Below are positions 44,928 through 57,430 of a DNA stretch of 64,000 nucleotides, piece after piece. This DNA comes from Pseudomonas sp. efr-133-TYG-5 (lineage in GTDB: Bacteria > Pseudomonadota > Gammaproteobacteria > Pseudomonadales > Pseudomonadaceae), in the NCBI RefSeq assembly GCF_030209175.1, contig NZ_JARVSM010000001.1:496001-560000 (forward strand). The letters run 5' to 3'. The notes under the pieces were generated by a model. That model had not been told where the DNA came from, searched no databases, and was given only the letters and a program-made list of their open reading frames with translations. Made by a program: the position numbers and the translations under genes. Numbering within the stretch: position 1 is the first letter of the stretch; each line of letters starts with the position of its first letter.

Positions 44928-46286
44928 ATGAATGCCCCTTTCGATCAGCTGTTCACATGGCTGAAAGATCACAAGATTACCGAAGTCGAATGTGTGGTCA
45001 GCGACCTGACCGGCATCGCCCGCGGCAAGATCGCACCGACCAACAAGTTCCTGCATGAGCGAGGCATGCGCCTGCCGGAAAGTGTGCTGCTGCAAACGGT
45101 AACCGGGGATTTTGTCGACGACGACATCTACTACGACCTGCTCGATCCGGCCGACATCGACATGGTCTGCAAACCGGTGAGCGATGCGGTGTACGTGGTG
45201 CCTTGGGCCATCGAGCCGACCGCCATTGTCATCCACGACACCTTCGACAAGTTCGGCAACCCGATCGAGCTGTCGCCACGCAACGTGCTGAAAAAAGTCC
45301 TGCAGCTGTACACCGACAAGGGCTGGAAGCCGATTGTCGCGCCGGAAATGGAGTTCTACCTGACCCAGCGTTGCGAAGACCCGGATCTGCCGCTCAAGGC
45401 GCCACTGGGCCGCTCCGGTCGTGCCGAAAGCGGCCGCCAGTCGTTCTCCATCGATGCCGCCAACGAATTCGATCCGTTGTTCGAAGACGTCTACGACTGG
45501 TGCGAACTGCAAGGCCTGGACCTCGACACGCTGATCCACGAAGACGGCCCGGCGCAGATGGAAATCAACTTCCGCCACGGCGACGCACTCGACCTGGCCG
45601 ACCAGATCACCGTGTTCAAACGCACCCTGCGTGAAGCGGCGCTCAAGCACAACGTCACCGCCACCTTCATGGCCAAGCCGATCGGCGACGAGCCGGGCAG
45701 CGCCATGCACCTGCACCAGAGCGTGGTCGACATCGCCACTGGCGAGCCGATCTTCGCCAACGCCGACGGCACGATGAGCGAACTGTTCCGCCATCACATC
45801 GGCGGCCTGCAAAAGTACATCCCGAAAGTGCTGCCGATGTTCGCGCCCAACGTCAACTCGTTCCGCCGCTTCCTGCCGGACACCTCGGCCCCGGTCAACG
45901 TCGAATGGGGCGAAGAGAACCGCACGGTCGGCCTGCGCGTACCGACCTCCGGGCCGGAAGCCATGCGCGTGGAAAATCGTCTGCCGGGCGCCGACGCCAA
46001 CCCGTACCTGGCAATTGCCGCGAGTCTGCTCTGCGGCTACATCGGCATGGTCGACGGCGTCGAGCCGAGCGCCGCGGTCGAAGGTCGCGCTTATGAACGG
46101 CGCAACCTGCGCCTGCCGATCACCATCGAAGAAGCGCTGACGCAGATGGAAGAGTGCGACACCGTCGCCAGGTACCTGGGCAGCAAGTTCGTCCGCGGTT
46201 ATGTCGCAGTGAAGCGCGCCGAGCACGAGAACTTCAAGCGCGTGATCAGTTCGTGGGAGCGCGAGTTCCTGTTGCTGAGCGTTTAA
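44928..46286 (+). CDS. Gamma-glutamylpolyamine synthetase (PuuA-like glutamine-synthetase family)
   Basis: 452 residues. The GS-family core is present: VAPEMEFYL (Glu metal ligand), GPAQMEINFRHGDAL, GSAMHLHQSV, and EENRTVGLRVP. The short N-terminal beta-grasp (VECVVSDLTGIARGK) and the ligand set match PuuA/PauA/SpuI-type enzymes, which join glutamate to putrescine or other polyamines. Start ATG 44928 has GAGG 5 nt upstream; the frame continues to 44820, but that part reads as leader. A REP doublet and the PotF-like gene follow. Polyamine specificity cannot be read. Confidence 0.9.
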   Translation: MNAPFDQLFTWLKDHKITEVECVVSDLTGIARGKIAPTNKFLHERGMRLPESVLLQTVTGDFVDDDIYYDLLDPADIDMVCKPVSDAVYVVPWAIEPTAIVIHDTFDKFGNPIELSPRNVLKKVLQLYTDKGWKPIVAPEMEFYLTQRCEDPDLPLKAPLGRSGRAESGRQSFSIDAANEFDPLFEDVYDWCELQGLDLDTLIHEDGPAQMEINFRHGDALDLADQITVFKRTLREAALKHNVTATFMAKPIGDEPGSAMHLHQSVVDIATGEPIFANADGTMSELFRHHIGGLQKYIPKVLPMFAPNVNSFRRFLPDTSAPVNVEWGEENRTVGLRVPTSGPEAMRVENRLPGADANPYLAIAASLLCGYIGMVDGVEPSAAVEGRAYERRNLRLPITIEEALTQMEECDTVARYLGSKFVRGYVAVKRAEHENFKRVISSWEREFLLLSV

Positions 46287-46299
46287 CCAACACCCATGA

Positions 46300-48827
<2,528 letters not shown>

Positions 48828-48972
48828 CCGGCACCCCGCGCAGGAGCGCTGCCGTGGGCGGCGAGCCTTTGTTTGTCGAAGCAGGCAATGAAAGTTCGCC
48901 GCCTGGTTGCTCTCGGCAGCTCCTACTGGTTCCTCTAGCCCTGCCCCTGGGTGAGTTATTTGCTCTATCGCC

Positions 48973-49002
48973 AAGCACTTCTATATTGATGAAGTGCTTT
49001 TG
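48973..49002 (+). terminator. Rho-independent terminator after the PuuB-like gene
   Basis: AAGCACTTC (48973-48981) pairs with GAAGTGCTT (48991-48999) around a 9-nt loop, followed by TTT. It lies 145 nt after the stop and 40 nt before pqiB, separating the two operons. Confidence 0.78.
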
Positions 49003-49044
49003 CGTTCCTGACGCTCATTGCCCAACACACCCAGGAGGTCATGG

Positions 49045-50700
49045 ATGCAGTCGTCAGCCGCCGACAAACCGCAAGCACCCGGGCAGGCACCGATCAAGAC
49101 CCGGCGCTTCGGCGTCTCGCTGGTGTGGATCGTGCCAATCGTCGCGGTGCTGGTGGGGATCTCGCTGGTGGTGCACAACGTGATGCAGGAAGGTCCGACC
49201 ATCACCGTCAACTTCAAGACCGGCAGCGGTCTCACCGCGAACAAGACCGAAGTCAAATACCGTAACGTGGTGGTCGGCCAGGTCACCGACGTCGAGTTGA
49301 GCGACGACCAGAAAAGCGTCAATGCCACGATCAAACTGGCCAAGCAGGCGGAAACCTTCACCCGCGAAGATTCGCAGTTCTGGGTTGTGCGACCGCGAAT
49401 CGGCGCCGGTGGCGTGTCAGGCATCGATACGCTGCTTTCCGGCGACTACATTGGCGCCGACATCGGCCAGTCCAACAGCCGCGCCAAGCATTTCAAAGGC
49501 CTGGAAAACCCGCCCCCCATCACCTACGGCGAACCGGGCAAACGCTTCAAACTGCATACGCAGGACCTTGGCTCGCTGGACATCGGCTCGCCGGTCTATT
49601 ACCGCAAGATTCCGGTCGGGCAAGTCGTCGCCTATGCACTGGACCCTGACGGCAAAGGGGTGAACATCGAGGTGTTCATTCATGCGCCCAACGATGCCTA
49701 CGTCACCGAAAACACCCGGTTCTGGAATGCCAGCGGCATCGACGTCAATGTCGGCGCCAATGGCTTCGCGGTGAAAACCGAATCGCTGTCCACCCTGCTG
49801 ATCGGCGGGGTGGCCTTCCGGGCACCGGAGTACAGCCCCAACGACGTCGCCGCCAGCGAAGAAAAGACCTTCGATCTGTTCGACGACCAGCAAACCGCCC
49901 TCGCCCCGCCCAATGGCAAGGCGCAATACCTGAGCCTGCGTTTCGATCAGGCGCTGCGCGGGCTCAAGGTCGATGCGCCGGTGGAATTCCTCGGCATGGA
50001 GATCGGCCGGGTGGTCAGCATCAATCTCGATTTCGATGCGACCAAACGCAGCTTCCCGGTCAATGTCGGCATCGTCATCTATCCGCAACGACTGGGCCAG
50101 GCCCACACGAAAATGCTTAAGGCACTCAATCATGATCCGAATGACGAAGCCGCCGGCGTGCGCCTGATCGGCACCTTCATCGACAACGGCCTGCGTGCCC
50201 AGGCGCGCAGCGGCAACCTGTTGACCGGGCAGTTGTACATCGCTCTGGATTTCTACCCGAAAGCCGAGAAAGTCGCGTTCGATCCGAGCGCCCGCCCGGT
50301 GAGCATCCCGACCATTCCCGGCAGCCTCGAACAATTGCAGGAAAAACTCGAGGCGATGGTCAACAAGATCAACAAACTGCCGATCGAGCGGATTGCCGGC
50401 AACCTCGACGGCAATCTGGTCGAACTGCGCAAAGGCCTCAATCAGTTCAACGCCAAGACCCTGCCCAGCGTGCAAAGTACCCTGGGCGAGGTCAGCAAGA
50501 CCTTGCAGTCGGCCTCCTCGACCTTGGCCGAAGATTCGCCGCAGCGCGAACAACTGACGCAGACCCTCGACGAACTGGGGCGCATGTCGCGTTCGCTGCG
50601 TGAGTTGTCGGATTACCTGGGCCGTCATCCGGAGTCGTTGATCCGTGGCCGTCCCGACAACGCCGCACCGCTGGATCTGAAAGGCCCGCCACGCAATTGA
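49045..50700 (+). CDS. pqiB: MCE-family intermembrane transport protein PqiB
   Basis: 551 residues. One N-terminal helix (VSLVWIVPIVAVLVGISLVV) is followed by three MCE domains (VNFKTGSGLTANKTEVKYRNVVVG, FKLHTQDLGSLDIGSPVYYRKIPVG, LRFDQALRGLKVDAPVEFLGMEIG) and a C-terminal helical, coiled-coil part (VQSTLGEVSKTLQSASSTL). PqiB hexamers stack across the periplasm for lipid transport. ATG 49045 follows AGGAGGT by 5 nt. The paired pqiA genes are about 24 kb to the left. Confidence 0.93.
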   Translation: MQSSAADKPQAPGQAPIKTRRFGVSLVWIVPIVAVLVGISLVVHNVMQEGPTITVNFKTGSGLTANKTEVKYRNVVVGQVTDVELSDDQKSVNATIKLAKQAETFTREDSQFWVVRPRIGAGGVSGIDTLLSGDYIGADIGQSNSRAKHFKGLENPPPITYGEPGKRFKLHTQDLGSLDIGSPVYYRKIPVGQVVAYALDPDGKGVNIEVFIHAPNDAYVTENTRFWNASGIDVNVGANGFAVKTESLSTLLIGGVAFRAPEYSPNDVAASEEKTFDLFDDQQTALAPPNGKAQYLSLRFDQALRGLKVDAPVEFLGMEIGRVVSINLDFDATKRSFPVNVGIVIYPQRLGQAHTKMLKALNHDPNDEAAGVRLIGTFIDNGLRAQARSGNLLTGQLYIALDFYPKAEKVAFDPSARPVSIPTIPGSLEQLQEKLEAMVNKINKLPIERIAGNLDGNLVELRKGLNQFNAKTLPSVQSTLGEVSKTLQSASSTLAEDSPQREQLTQTLDELGRMSRSLRELSDYLGRHPESLIRGRPDNAAPLDLKGPPRN

Positions 50701-50716
50701 GCACAGGAGCCGTTCC

Positions 50717-51268
50717 ATGGCCGTACCGCTGAAAATCACCGTGCTCGCCGTTTGCCTGTTGCTCGGCGCCTGCCGCAGCGAGCCGATCAACTTTCACACC
50801 CTGACCCCTGTCCAACCGGGCAATGCGCGCGCCGGCAGCGAGATTCCCATCGAAGGCATCACCGTGCCGCCGCAGGTGGATCGCCCGCAGATCGTCATCC
50901 GTCAGGGCGACAGTGGCCTGGCGATTCTGGAAACCCAATGGTGGGGCGCGAGCCTGGCAGACGAGTTACGCAGCGCCTTGCAGGATCAATTGAGCAACCG
51001 TAGCGGTGCCGGCAAAGTCTCGGTGCGCATCGACGTGCAGCGCTTCGATTCGATCCCGGGCCAGTACGCGCTGATCGACGTCAAATGGCGCCTGCGTCCG
51101 GTGGGCGCCAGTGACGGCGCGGCGCTGACTTGCCGCTCGACCCTGCAGACGGCCTCCGGGCCGGGCATCGATGAACTGGTGAGCGCTCAACAGACCAACG
51201 TCAAACGCCTGGCCGCGCTGATCAGTCAGGCGGCGGGCAATCCGCGCACCTGCCCTGCGGCTTCTTGA
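50717..51268 (+). CDS. pqiC: PqiC lipoprotein
   Basis: 183 residues. The lipobox LLGAC is within the first 20 residues, so Cys is lipidated. It has the YmbA/PqiC-type domain (PINFHTLTPV; ITVPPQVDRPQIVIRQGDSGLAI). It is an outer-membrane lipoprotein partner of PqiB. It lies 16 nt after pqiB. The last 43 nt overlap the 3' end of the opposing histidine-kinase gene. Confidence 0.91.
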   Translation: MAVPLKITVLAVCLLLGACRSEPINFHTLTPVQPGNARAGSEIPIEGITVPPQVDRPQIVIRQGDSGLAILETQWWGASLADELRSALQDQLSNRSGAGKVSVRIDVQRFDSIPGQYALIDVKWRLRPVGASDGAALTCRSTLQTASGPGIDELVSAQQTNVKRLAALISQAAGNPRTCPAAS

Positions 51269-52539
51269 GCCGCTGCCTGCAGGCTGACCGTGAAGCGGCA
51301 ACCGTTGGGTTCGCGCGTGGTGAGTTGCACCTGCCATTGTTGCTGGGTGCAGATTCGCTGCACCAGGGACAGCCCTAGCCCAAGCCCCTCGCCACGGCCC
51401 TCGTCACCGCGCACGAAAGGCTGGAACATCGCGTCGCGGCGTTCCAGCGGAATGCCGATGCCACTGTCTTCGACGACAAAACTGTGCTCGCGCAGGGTCA
51501 GGCGCACGAAGCCCTGATCGGTGTAGTGCCAGGCATTGCGCAACAGATTGCCCATCACCGATTGCAACAACGTCAGGTTGTAGCGCGCCGTTCCGGCCTG
51601 CTGCGGTTCGTAGATGAATTGCAGACCTTTCTCGCGAATCAGTCGCGCCCAGACTTCCACCAGAGCATCGGCCACTTCCCGCAGAGTACAGGCGGATGCG
51701 ATGCCGACGTCTTCGGGTTTGCGCGCCAGCATCAGGAACGTTTCCACCAGTTGGCGCATTTCCTGGCTGGCGCGGGCGATACGGTGGACCTGTGCGGCCG
51801 AGCGGGCGTCCAGCGACGGATTGGCCAGGAGTAATTCACACGAGCTGGCCAGCACCATCAACGGCGTGCGCAGTTCGTGGCTGACGTCGCTGGTGAAGAG
51901 TTTTTCCCGGCTCAGGGTCTGGCGCAAACGGCCCAGGGTCTGGTCGAACGACAGGGCCAGCGCGCCCACTTCATCGGCGGCATATTCAGGATGCAGGGGC
52001 GGCGCCAGTTCAATCAGTTGATCGCGGTGGCGTACCTGCCGGGCCAGACGTATCACCGGTGCCATGACCCGCCGCGCGAGCAATCGGCCCAGCACGATGG
52101 CCAGTATCACGCTGAGGATGAAACCGACGATCACGACGACAAACAGCAGGTGCTCGCGCTGCTCGAGGCTCTCTTGATCGCGCAACAGCACGTATTTGCG
52201 CCCGCCGACCGCCTCGACCATCGCGTAGAAGTCATCGCCGTCGAAGCGGATCTCCTGAAACCCCAGGGGCAGCGATGCCAGTTGCGCGGTGAGAGCCATG
52301 GCGCCTTGGCCACCTTCGAAAAAGAACAGTTCGCTCTTTTCCGGCGTATGACTCCACAGGCTGATGTCATCCATCGCCAGCAATCGATGCAACCCGCCAC
52401 TGAGGGTGGTCGAACTCAATTTGCGCTCGACCACATGCACGGTGGCGACAATCCCCATGGCAAACACACCCGCGACCAGTGCGCTCATGCAGGCGAACAC
52501 GATCACGATCCGTTTGGTGAGGCTTTGCTTGAAATCCAT
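51226..52539 (-). CDS. Orphan sensor histidine kinase
   Basis: 437 residues: first helix (IVIVFACMSALVAGVFAMGIV), a periplasmic domain at about 35-130, second helix (HLLFVVVIVGFILSVILAIVL), HAMP, H-box DVSHELRTPLMVL with His221, N box, DSGIGIP (G1) and GEGLGLGLSL (G2). All motifs are intact. No response-regulator gene is adjacent, so it is an orphan. Its neighbours on the other strand encode Ais-like and ArnT-like proteins, and it resembles the CprS/ColS-type sensors that control such envelope genes; that link is inference. Confidence 0.92.
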   Translation of the reverse strand: MDFKQSLTKRIVIVFACMSALVAGVFAMGIVATVHVVERKLSSTTLSGGLHRLLAMDDISLWSHTPEKSELFFFEGGQGAMALTAQLASLPLGFQEIRFDGDDFYAMVEAVGGRKYVLLRDQESLEQREHLLFVVVIVGFILSVILAIVLGRLLARRVMAPVIRLARQVRHRDQLIELAPPLHPEYAADEVGALALSFDQTLGRLRQTLSREKLFTSDVSHELRTPLMVLASSCELLLANPSLDARSAAQVHRIARASQEMRQLVETFLMLARKPEDVGIASACTLREVADALVEVWARLIREKGLQFIYEPQQAGTARYNLTLLQSVMGNLLRNAWHYTDQGFVRLTLREHSFVVEDSGIGIPLERRDAMFQPFVRGDEGRGEGLGLGLSLVQRICTQQQWQVQLTTREPNGCRFTVSLQAAAQEAAGQVRGLPAA

Positions 52540-52868
52540 CCGATCCGCTCACTCCGCGACTGTCGTCCGGCTGTCAGGCGCCAGCAGCCCGCGCTACGGC
52601 GTAGCGCATAAAGATGACAGCTTCACCTCCGATATCGGCGTTTGTTAAGTCTGCCAATAAACAAAAAGCGTATTTGAGTTTATTTATCAAATGGCCGTTT
52701 TAGTTATGGCGGTGTATCGCTGGCAAATTTTTCACATGTTCTTCACTGCGCCCCGACGACCCTGAACGTAGTGTTCAGCAACCATTCAAGCAGGCACCCG
52801 TAAAGTAGCGGCGCTGATCAAACTTACGTTGCATTGAATGGAACTTCGTCATTACAAGAGGCAACGTT
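52540..52868. other. 329-bp divergent promoter region, kinase/Ais-like gene
   Basis: AT-rich between 52640 and 52710. It has a TTTGTT...AACAAA inverted pair around 52642-52665 and no gene. It must carry the promoters of the histidine kinase and the Ais-like gene. I see no clear PmrA or PhoP box. Confidence 0.5.
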
Positions 52869-53531
52869 GTGGCTGAACTAACGCAATTACATTCACCGGC
52901 CAAACCATGGCGCGTATCGCGGTTGCGCCTGTTGGTTGCGCTCGCCGGCGGATTGCTGTTGATCGTGCTGGTCAGCGGGTTTGTCTGGTGGCAGAAGACG
53001 CCGCGTAACCTGGCCTATGCCGGCGCCGCCGCGACTGCCGAATGGAAGAGCGCCTGGCAGGCCGGGGACATTGTCGCGCTGGTGCGGCACACCGAACGTT
53101 GTGACCGCTCGAGCAATATTTGCCTGGGTCCGGCCGATGGTATTACTCAGGCCGGCAGCATCGCCGCAGGTGCCGTGGGCCTGGGGTTCATCCAACTGGG
53201 CATGCAGCAGGCCCAGGTCTACAGCAGCCCGCTGACCCGTACTGCGCAAACCGCGCACTACATGTTCGGCCATGATGCGGTGACCCAGGAATGGCTCGAA
53301 GTGTGCGGGCCAACCCTGCGCAACGACGTCGTCGCGCACAAGGTCGCGCAGCACAATCTGGTACTGATCACGCACAGCGGTTGCATCAGTGATTTCGAAA
53401 AGCAGACCGGTTATCCCCGCGCCACTTTTGCCGAATATGGCAGTGCGCTGATGGTGCGCATTAATGCGCAAGGGCAACTGAAGGTGCTCGGCATCATGAA
53501 TGCTGACGGCTGGGCAAAAATCGACAAGTAA
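52869..53531 (+). CDS. Histidine-phosphatase-family protein (Ais/PmrG-like)
   Basis: 220 residues. One N-terminal membrane helix (LLVALAGGLLLIVLVSGFVWW) is followed by a histidine-phosphatase domain: LVRHTERCDRS (catalytic His region), VYSSPLTRTAQTAHYMF and LITHSGCI (second catalytic His). Ais/PmrG dephosphorylates LPS core heptose and is encoded next to arn genes in E. coli. It starts at GTG 52869 after AGAGGC. ArnT-like genes follow 281 nt later. Closeness to Ais is by position and motif, not proven. Confidence 0.82.
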   Translation: MAELTQLHSPAKPWRVSRLRLLVALAGGLLLIVLVSGFVWWQKTPRNLAYAGAAATAEWKSAWQAGDIVALVRHTERCDRSSNICLGPADGITQAGSIAAGAVGLGFIQLGMQQAQVYSSPLTRTAQTAHYMFGHDAVTQEWLEVCGPTLRNDVVAHKVAQHNLVLITHSGCISDFEKQTGYPRATFAEYGSALMVRINAQGQLKVLGIMNADGWAKIDK

Positions 53532-53812
53532 TGGTGGACTCGCACAATAAGCAGACAAATACGCGCACGATTTAATATTTAATCCTGAGTACATGACGTA
53601 ACAAATGAAACATTGGCAACGGCTGGACTTTTCCCGTTTTCAAGCTTGTCTTTCAAGCAGAACTTCGTGCTGGAAGCGCGCCAGTTCCCGAATGCAGGAA
53701 ACATCCACCCAACGACGCACCTGCATTTTTCCAACCCAGTGACTCAGCCGCGCCGGAGTGTGCCGAATGAATCGCTGAACTACGTAATCCGTTTCTGCAC
53801 CAAGGTCCAGTC

Positions 53813-55534
53813 ATGACGTCCGAGAACAAGCCGCTGCGCCACGCTGTCCGTCATTTGCTCCCCATCAAGCCGCCTACCGCCATCGAACGCCTGGCAATTG
53901 CAGCGCTGGTCGTGGCGTTCGTGCTGTTTTACCTGCTGCCGCTGGCGTCCCATGGTCTGTGGATTCCCGATGAGACCCGTTACGGCCAGATCAGCCAGGA
54001 AATGCTCCTGAGCGGTAATTGGGTCGCCCCGCATTTCATGGGCATTCGCTACTTTGAAAAGCCGATCGCCGGATACTGGATGATTGCCATCGGCCAGGCG
54101 ATTTTCGGCGAAAACCTGTTCGGCGTGCGCATCGCCTCGGCGCTCGGCACCGGCGCCAGTATCTGCCTGGCATACCTGCTCGCGCGGCGGCTGTGGAACA
54201 ACCCGCGGATCAGCGCGGCAGCGGCCCTGCTGTTCATGAGTTTCGGCCTGATCGCCGGCCAGGCCGGCTACGCCAACCTCGATCCGCAATTCACCCTGTG
54301 GGTCAACCTGAGCCTGGTGGCGCTGTGGTTTGCGCTTGACAGCAAGACGGTGCGAGGGCGCCTGCTTGCCTGGGCACTGCTGGGCGCGGCCTGCGGCATG
54401 GGCCTGATGACCAAGGGGTTTCTCGCCCTGTTATTGCCGGTGTTGATCGCCCTGCCCTACATGATCTGGCAACGGCGCTTTGCCGAGCTGCTGCGCTACG
54501 GCCCGCTGGCTGTCCTGGTCGCGGCCGCCGTCAGCCTGCCGTGGGTGCTGGCCGTGCATTACCGCGAGCCGGACTTCTGGCGGTTCTTCTTCTGGCATGA
54601 ACACATCCGCCGCTTCGCGGCCGGCGAGGATGCCCAGCACGCGCGGCCCTGGTGGTTCTACCTGCCGCTGCTGTTCGCCTCTTGCCTGCCGTGGGCGTTG
54701 CTGCTGCCGTCGACCCTGATCCGCACCTGGCGCGCAAAGCGCGAAGGCAAAACCGCGTTCCTGGCGCTGTGGTTCCTGCTGCCGCTGATATTCTTCAGCC
54801 TCAGCAGCGGCAAGCTGCCGACCTATATCATGCCGTGCCTGCTGCCGCTTGCCCTGCTGATGGCGCACACCGTGATCGATTGGCTGGACCACCATGACAG
54901 CCGCATCCTGCGCCTCAACGGTGTGCTCAACACCGTGCTGGCAGGCGTCGCACTGGTCGCCCTGCTGTATCTGCAGGCGACTCGCGAAATCTACGAGAAC
55001 ACGGAAATGTTCAGCCTGTCGCTGGCCTATATCGTGTTGATCGGCTGGATCATCGCCAACGCGGTGCAAATCCTCCGCCCGCTGCAACTGTGGGCGACAC
55101 CGGCATTGGGCATCGGCCTGCTGATCGCGTTGCTGCCGGCGGCCATGCCCGCGCGCATCGTCAACAGCAAGATGCCCGATCAATTCATTGCCGAGCATCA
55201 GCAGGCGCTGAGTCAAACCCGTTCGCTGCTGAGTAACGACCTGGGCGCGGCATCGGCGCTGGCGTGGCGCCTGGGCCGGCCGCAGGTCGATCTGTTCAAC
55301 ACGGTCGGCGAACTCAAGTACGGCCTCGAAGACCCAGCCATGGCCTCGCGCCAGGTCAGCCTCGACAGCGTCGGCCAATGGATGACCGAAGCACGCAAGA
55401 AAGGCTCGGTGGGCGTGGTCATGCGCGTCAACAGCACGCAGGAAGAACAGGAACTCGAGCTGTTGCCAATCGATGGCCAGCATTACCAGCGCGGCAATCT
55501 CGAGATCTTCATCTTCGCCCAGAGCCAGCCATGA
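53813..55534 (+). CDS. arnT: ArnT-like lipid-A aminoarabinose (GT83) glycosyltransferase
   Basis: 573 residues with about 12 membrane helices and a periplasmic C-terminal domain. The first loop [26 protein letters not shown] with the catalytic Asp-Glu pair and [10 protein letters not shown] is the ArnT signature; [20 protein letters not shown] is typical. ArnT transfers L-Ara4N from an undecaprenyl carrier to lipid A, giving polymyxin resistance. A second ArnT-like gene follows with a 4-nt overlap. arnB and arnC lie ~7 kb downstream, past the iron transporter and a recombinase. It could also move another undecaprenyl-linked sugar. Confidence 0.82.
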   Translation: MTSENKPLRHAVRHLLPIKPPTAIERLAIAALVVAFVLFYLLPLASHGLWIPDETRYGQISQEMLLSGNWVAPHFMGIRYFEKPIAGYWMIAIGQAIFGENLFGVRIASALGTGASICLAYLLARRLWNNPRISAAAALLFMSFGLIAGQAGYANLDPQFTLWVNLSLVALWFALDSKTVRGRLLAWALLGAACGMGLMTKGFLALLLPVLIALPYMIWQRRFAELLRYGPLAVLVAAAVSLPWVLAVHYREPDFWRFFFWHEHIRRFAAGEDAQHARPWWFYLPLLFASCLPWALLLPSTLIRTWRAKREGKTAFLALWFLLPLIFFSLSSGKLPTYIMPCLLPLALLMAHTVIDWLDHHDSRILRLNGVLNTVLAGVALVALLYLQATREIYENTEMFSLSLAYIVLIGWIIANAVQILRPLQLWATPALGIGLLIALLPAAMPARIVNSKMPDQFIAEHQQALSQTRSLLSNDLGAASALAWRLGRPQVDLFNTVGELKYGLEDPAMASRQVSLDSVGQWMTEARKKGSVGVVMRVNSTQEEQELELLPIDGQHYQRGNLEIFIFAQSQP

Positions 55535-57165
55535 CTGCGAGCAGCCGTGATCGCCGCGCCCTGTTGCTCCTGCTGGTCGCCACCGCTCTGATGCTGCTGG
55601 TTGGCCTGGGCAGCCGCGAGCTGTGGGGCGCGGAAACCCGTTGGGCCAACATCGCCCTGCAGATGCTGCAGAGCGGCGACTACTTCGACCCGTACCTCAA
55701 GGGCGGCCCGTACTACGACAAGCCGCTGCTGTCGTATTGGCTGATCACCGCCACGGCGTGGCTGACCGGTGGCCTGGGCCACTGGTCACTGCGCCTGTCT
55801 TCCGTGCTGGCCGCGTGGTTGAGCGTGTGGCTGGTGTATCTGATCGGCGAACAGCAGTTTCGCAAAGGCACCGGGCTGATCGCCGGGTGGATGCTGGCCA
55901 CCACGTTCTATTTCGTCTTCTGGGCGCGGGTCGCTACCGCCGACATCCTGACCGTCTGCGGTGTCCTGGCGGCAGTCTGGTGGTACTGGCGCGGGCCGCA
56001 GGACCGGCGCTTCTCGCGTTACCTGGTGTTCTTCGGCCTGCTGGCCCTGACCTCCTTGTTCAAGGGCCTGATCGGTTTCATTTTGCCCGGGCTGGTGCTG
56101 CTGCCGCACCTGTTGCACGAGGGGCGCTGGAAACAGCACCTGAACCTGCGCCTGATGGCAGCGTTGTCGATCGCCGCGGCGTTCTACATGACGCCGTTCC
56201 TGCTGTCACACCTCTACGGCGCGCCGAACTACGGTGAAAGCGGTCTGGGCCTGGTGCTGCGGGAAAACGTCGTGCGCTTCTTCCAGCCGTTCGACAACAT
56301 CGGCCCGATCTACATCTATCTGGTCTACCTGCCGGTCTACACCCTGCCGTGGGCACCGTGCTGGATCATTGCCCTGTGGGTCGCCGCGCGAAACTGGCGG
56401 CAGCTCGAACCGGACACCCGCTGGCTGATTCAAGGCCTGGCCCTGCTGATGCTGTTTTTCACCGCCAGCGGCAGCCGCCGCAGTTACTACGTGTTGCCGC
56501 TGGTGCCGTTTGCGCAACTGCTCGGTGCCTGGTGGATAACCCGGCGCATGGCGGCACGCGCTAGCACCGGTCGCGGCTGGAACATCGGCTTCGCCGCCAC
56601 CAGCGTGTTGCTGGTCGCGGTGCTCGGCGTGCTTTATCCATGGACCAACAGCGGTGGCGGCGTTATCCGCTTCGGCGCCACCGTACGGGAACAGGCCAGC
56701 CAGCAGGCCCCGCTGAATCAGTGGCGCATGGTCATGATCGAGGTCGACAACAAGGTGCCGATGTACCTGCAAACCGGTGGCGCCCCGTTCTATTACGTGC
56801 AGCAAACCCAGGACTTCCCGCGCACCGGCGACAGCGCCGCGCTGATGGCGTGGCTGGAGCGCACCAGCGGCGAACGCTGGGACCCGCAACGCACGATCAT
56901 CGTCGCGCAATACCACAGCGGCGAAGCCCTGCCATTGCACTACCTGAGTGTCGACCATCAGGTCATCACCACCACGCCGACCCGTGGCGAGCAGGTCTTC
57001 CATGGCCGCGAGGATCAAAGCGTGGCCTACATCCCGCGCGGCTACGACCTGCGCCAAGGCAACCCGGTCAGTCAGACGGCAGTTCGCCGCTTCAGTGCCC
57101 GCGCCTACCCGCGGGTGTGTGCGCCAGACGCACTGTGGCTGCACTGTGCGCGGCTGCATTCATAG
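55531..57165 (+). CDS. Second ArnT-like glycosyltransferase (GT39/83)
   Basis: 544 residues. The start ATG 55531 overlaps the previous stop by 4 nt. Multiple helices; the first periplasmic loop [27 protein letters not shown] has Glu-Thr-Arg in place of Asp-Glu-Thr-Arg, so the conserved acidic pair is reduced to one. [12 protein letters not shown] is otherwise as expected. It may glycosylate a different carrier or work with its partner. The function is unassigned. Frame starts upstream overlap the neighbouring gene and are rejected. Confidence 0.83.
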   Translation: MTASSRDRRALLLLLVATALMLLVGLGSRELWGAETRWANIALQMLQSGDYFDPYLKGGPYYDKPLLSYWLITATAWLTGGLGHWSLRLSSVLAAWLSVWLVYLIGEQQFRKGTGLIAGWMLATTFYFVFWARVATADILTVCGVLAAVWWYWRGPQDRRFSRYLVFFGLLALTSLFKGLIGFILPGLVLLPHLLHEGRWKQHLNLRLMAALSIAAAFYMTPFLLSHLYGAPNYGESGLGLVLRENVVRFFQPFDNIGPIYIYLVYLPVYTLPWAPCWIIALWVAARNWRQLEPDTRWLIQGLALLMLFFTASGSRRSYYVLPLVPFAQLLGAWWITRRMAARASTGRGWNIGFAATSVLLVAVLGVLYPWTNSGGGVIRFGATVREQASQQAPLNQWRMVMIEVDNKVPMYLQTGGAPFYYVQQTQDFPRTGDSAALMAWLERTSGERWDPQRTIIVAQYHSGEALPLHYLSVDHQVITTTPTRGEQVFHGREDQSVAYIPRGYDLRQGNPVSQTAVRRFSARAYPRVCAPDALWLHCARLHS

Positions 57166-57360
57166 CAGCGCTTCTGCCCCGCCTCGGTACGCAATCCGCA
57201 GTTTCAACCCGCTCTGTCCTGAATAACGACGTGGTGTGACGCACGGCCCGTGTGCGAGTGGCGACTAGCGGCTAATCTGAATGGCAATGACATGTATTAA
57301 CGGTTTCTTTGACGTTTTTTTCTCATTTGCCTCTCTACATTGGCCAGCGGCTTAAAACAT

Positions 57361-57380
57361 GCAAATCATTCGCATTGATA
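57361..57380 (+). promoter_or_regulatory. Possible Fur box before the iron ABC operon
   Basis: GCAAATCATTCGCATTGATA, about 50 bp upstream of the binding-protein ATG (57431), keeps the AATCATT core and the A/T-rich spacing of Fur boxes but matches the 19-bp consensus only partly. Given the operon's iron role, Fur control is plausible; the match is weak by eye. Confidence 0.4.
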
Positions 57381-57430
57381 CGCCCGCGAGTGACTTCACA
57401 TAACGTCTGAAAAGCAGGAGCGGTCCGGTC

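Noticed and set aside
53613..53816. 67-residue frame before arnT
   Set aside because: The translation has no hydrophobic or conserved segment and no ribosome site; it ends across the arnT start.
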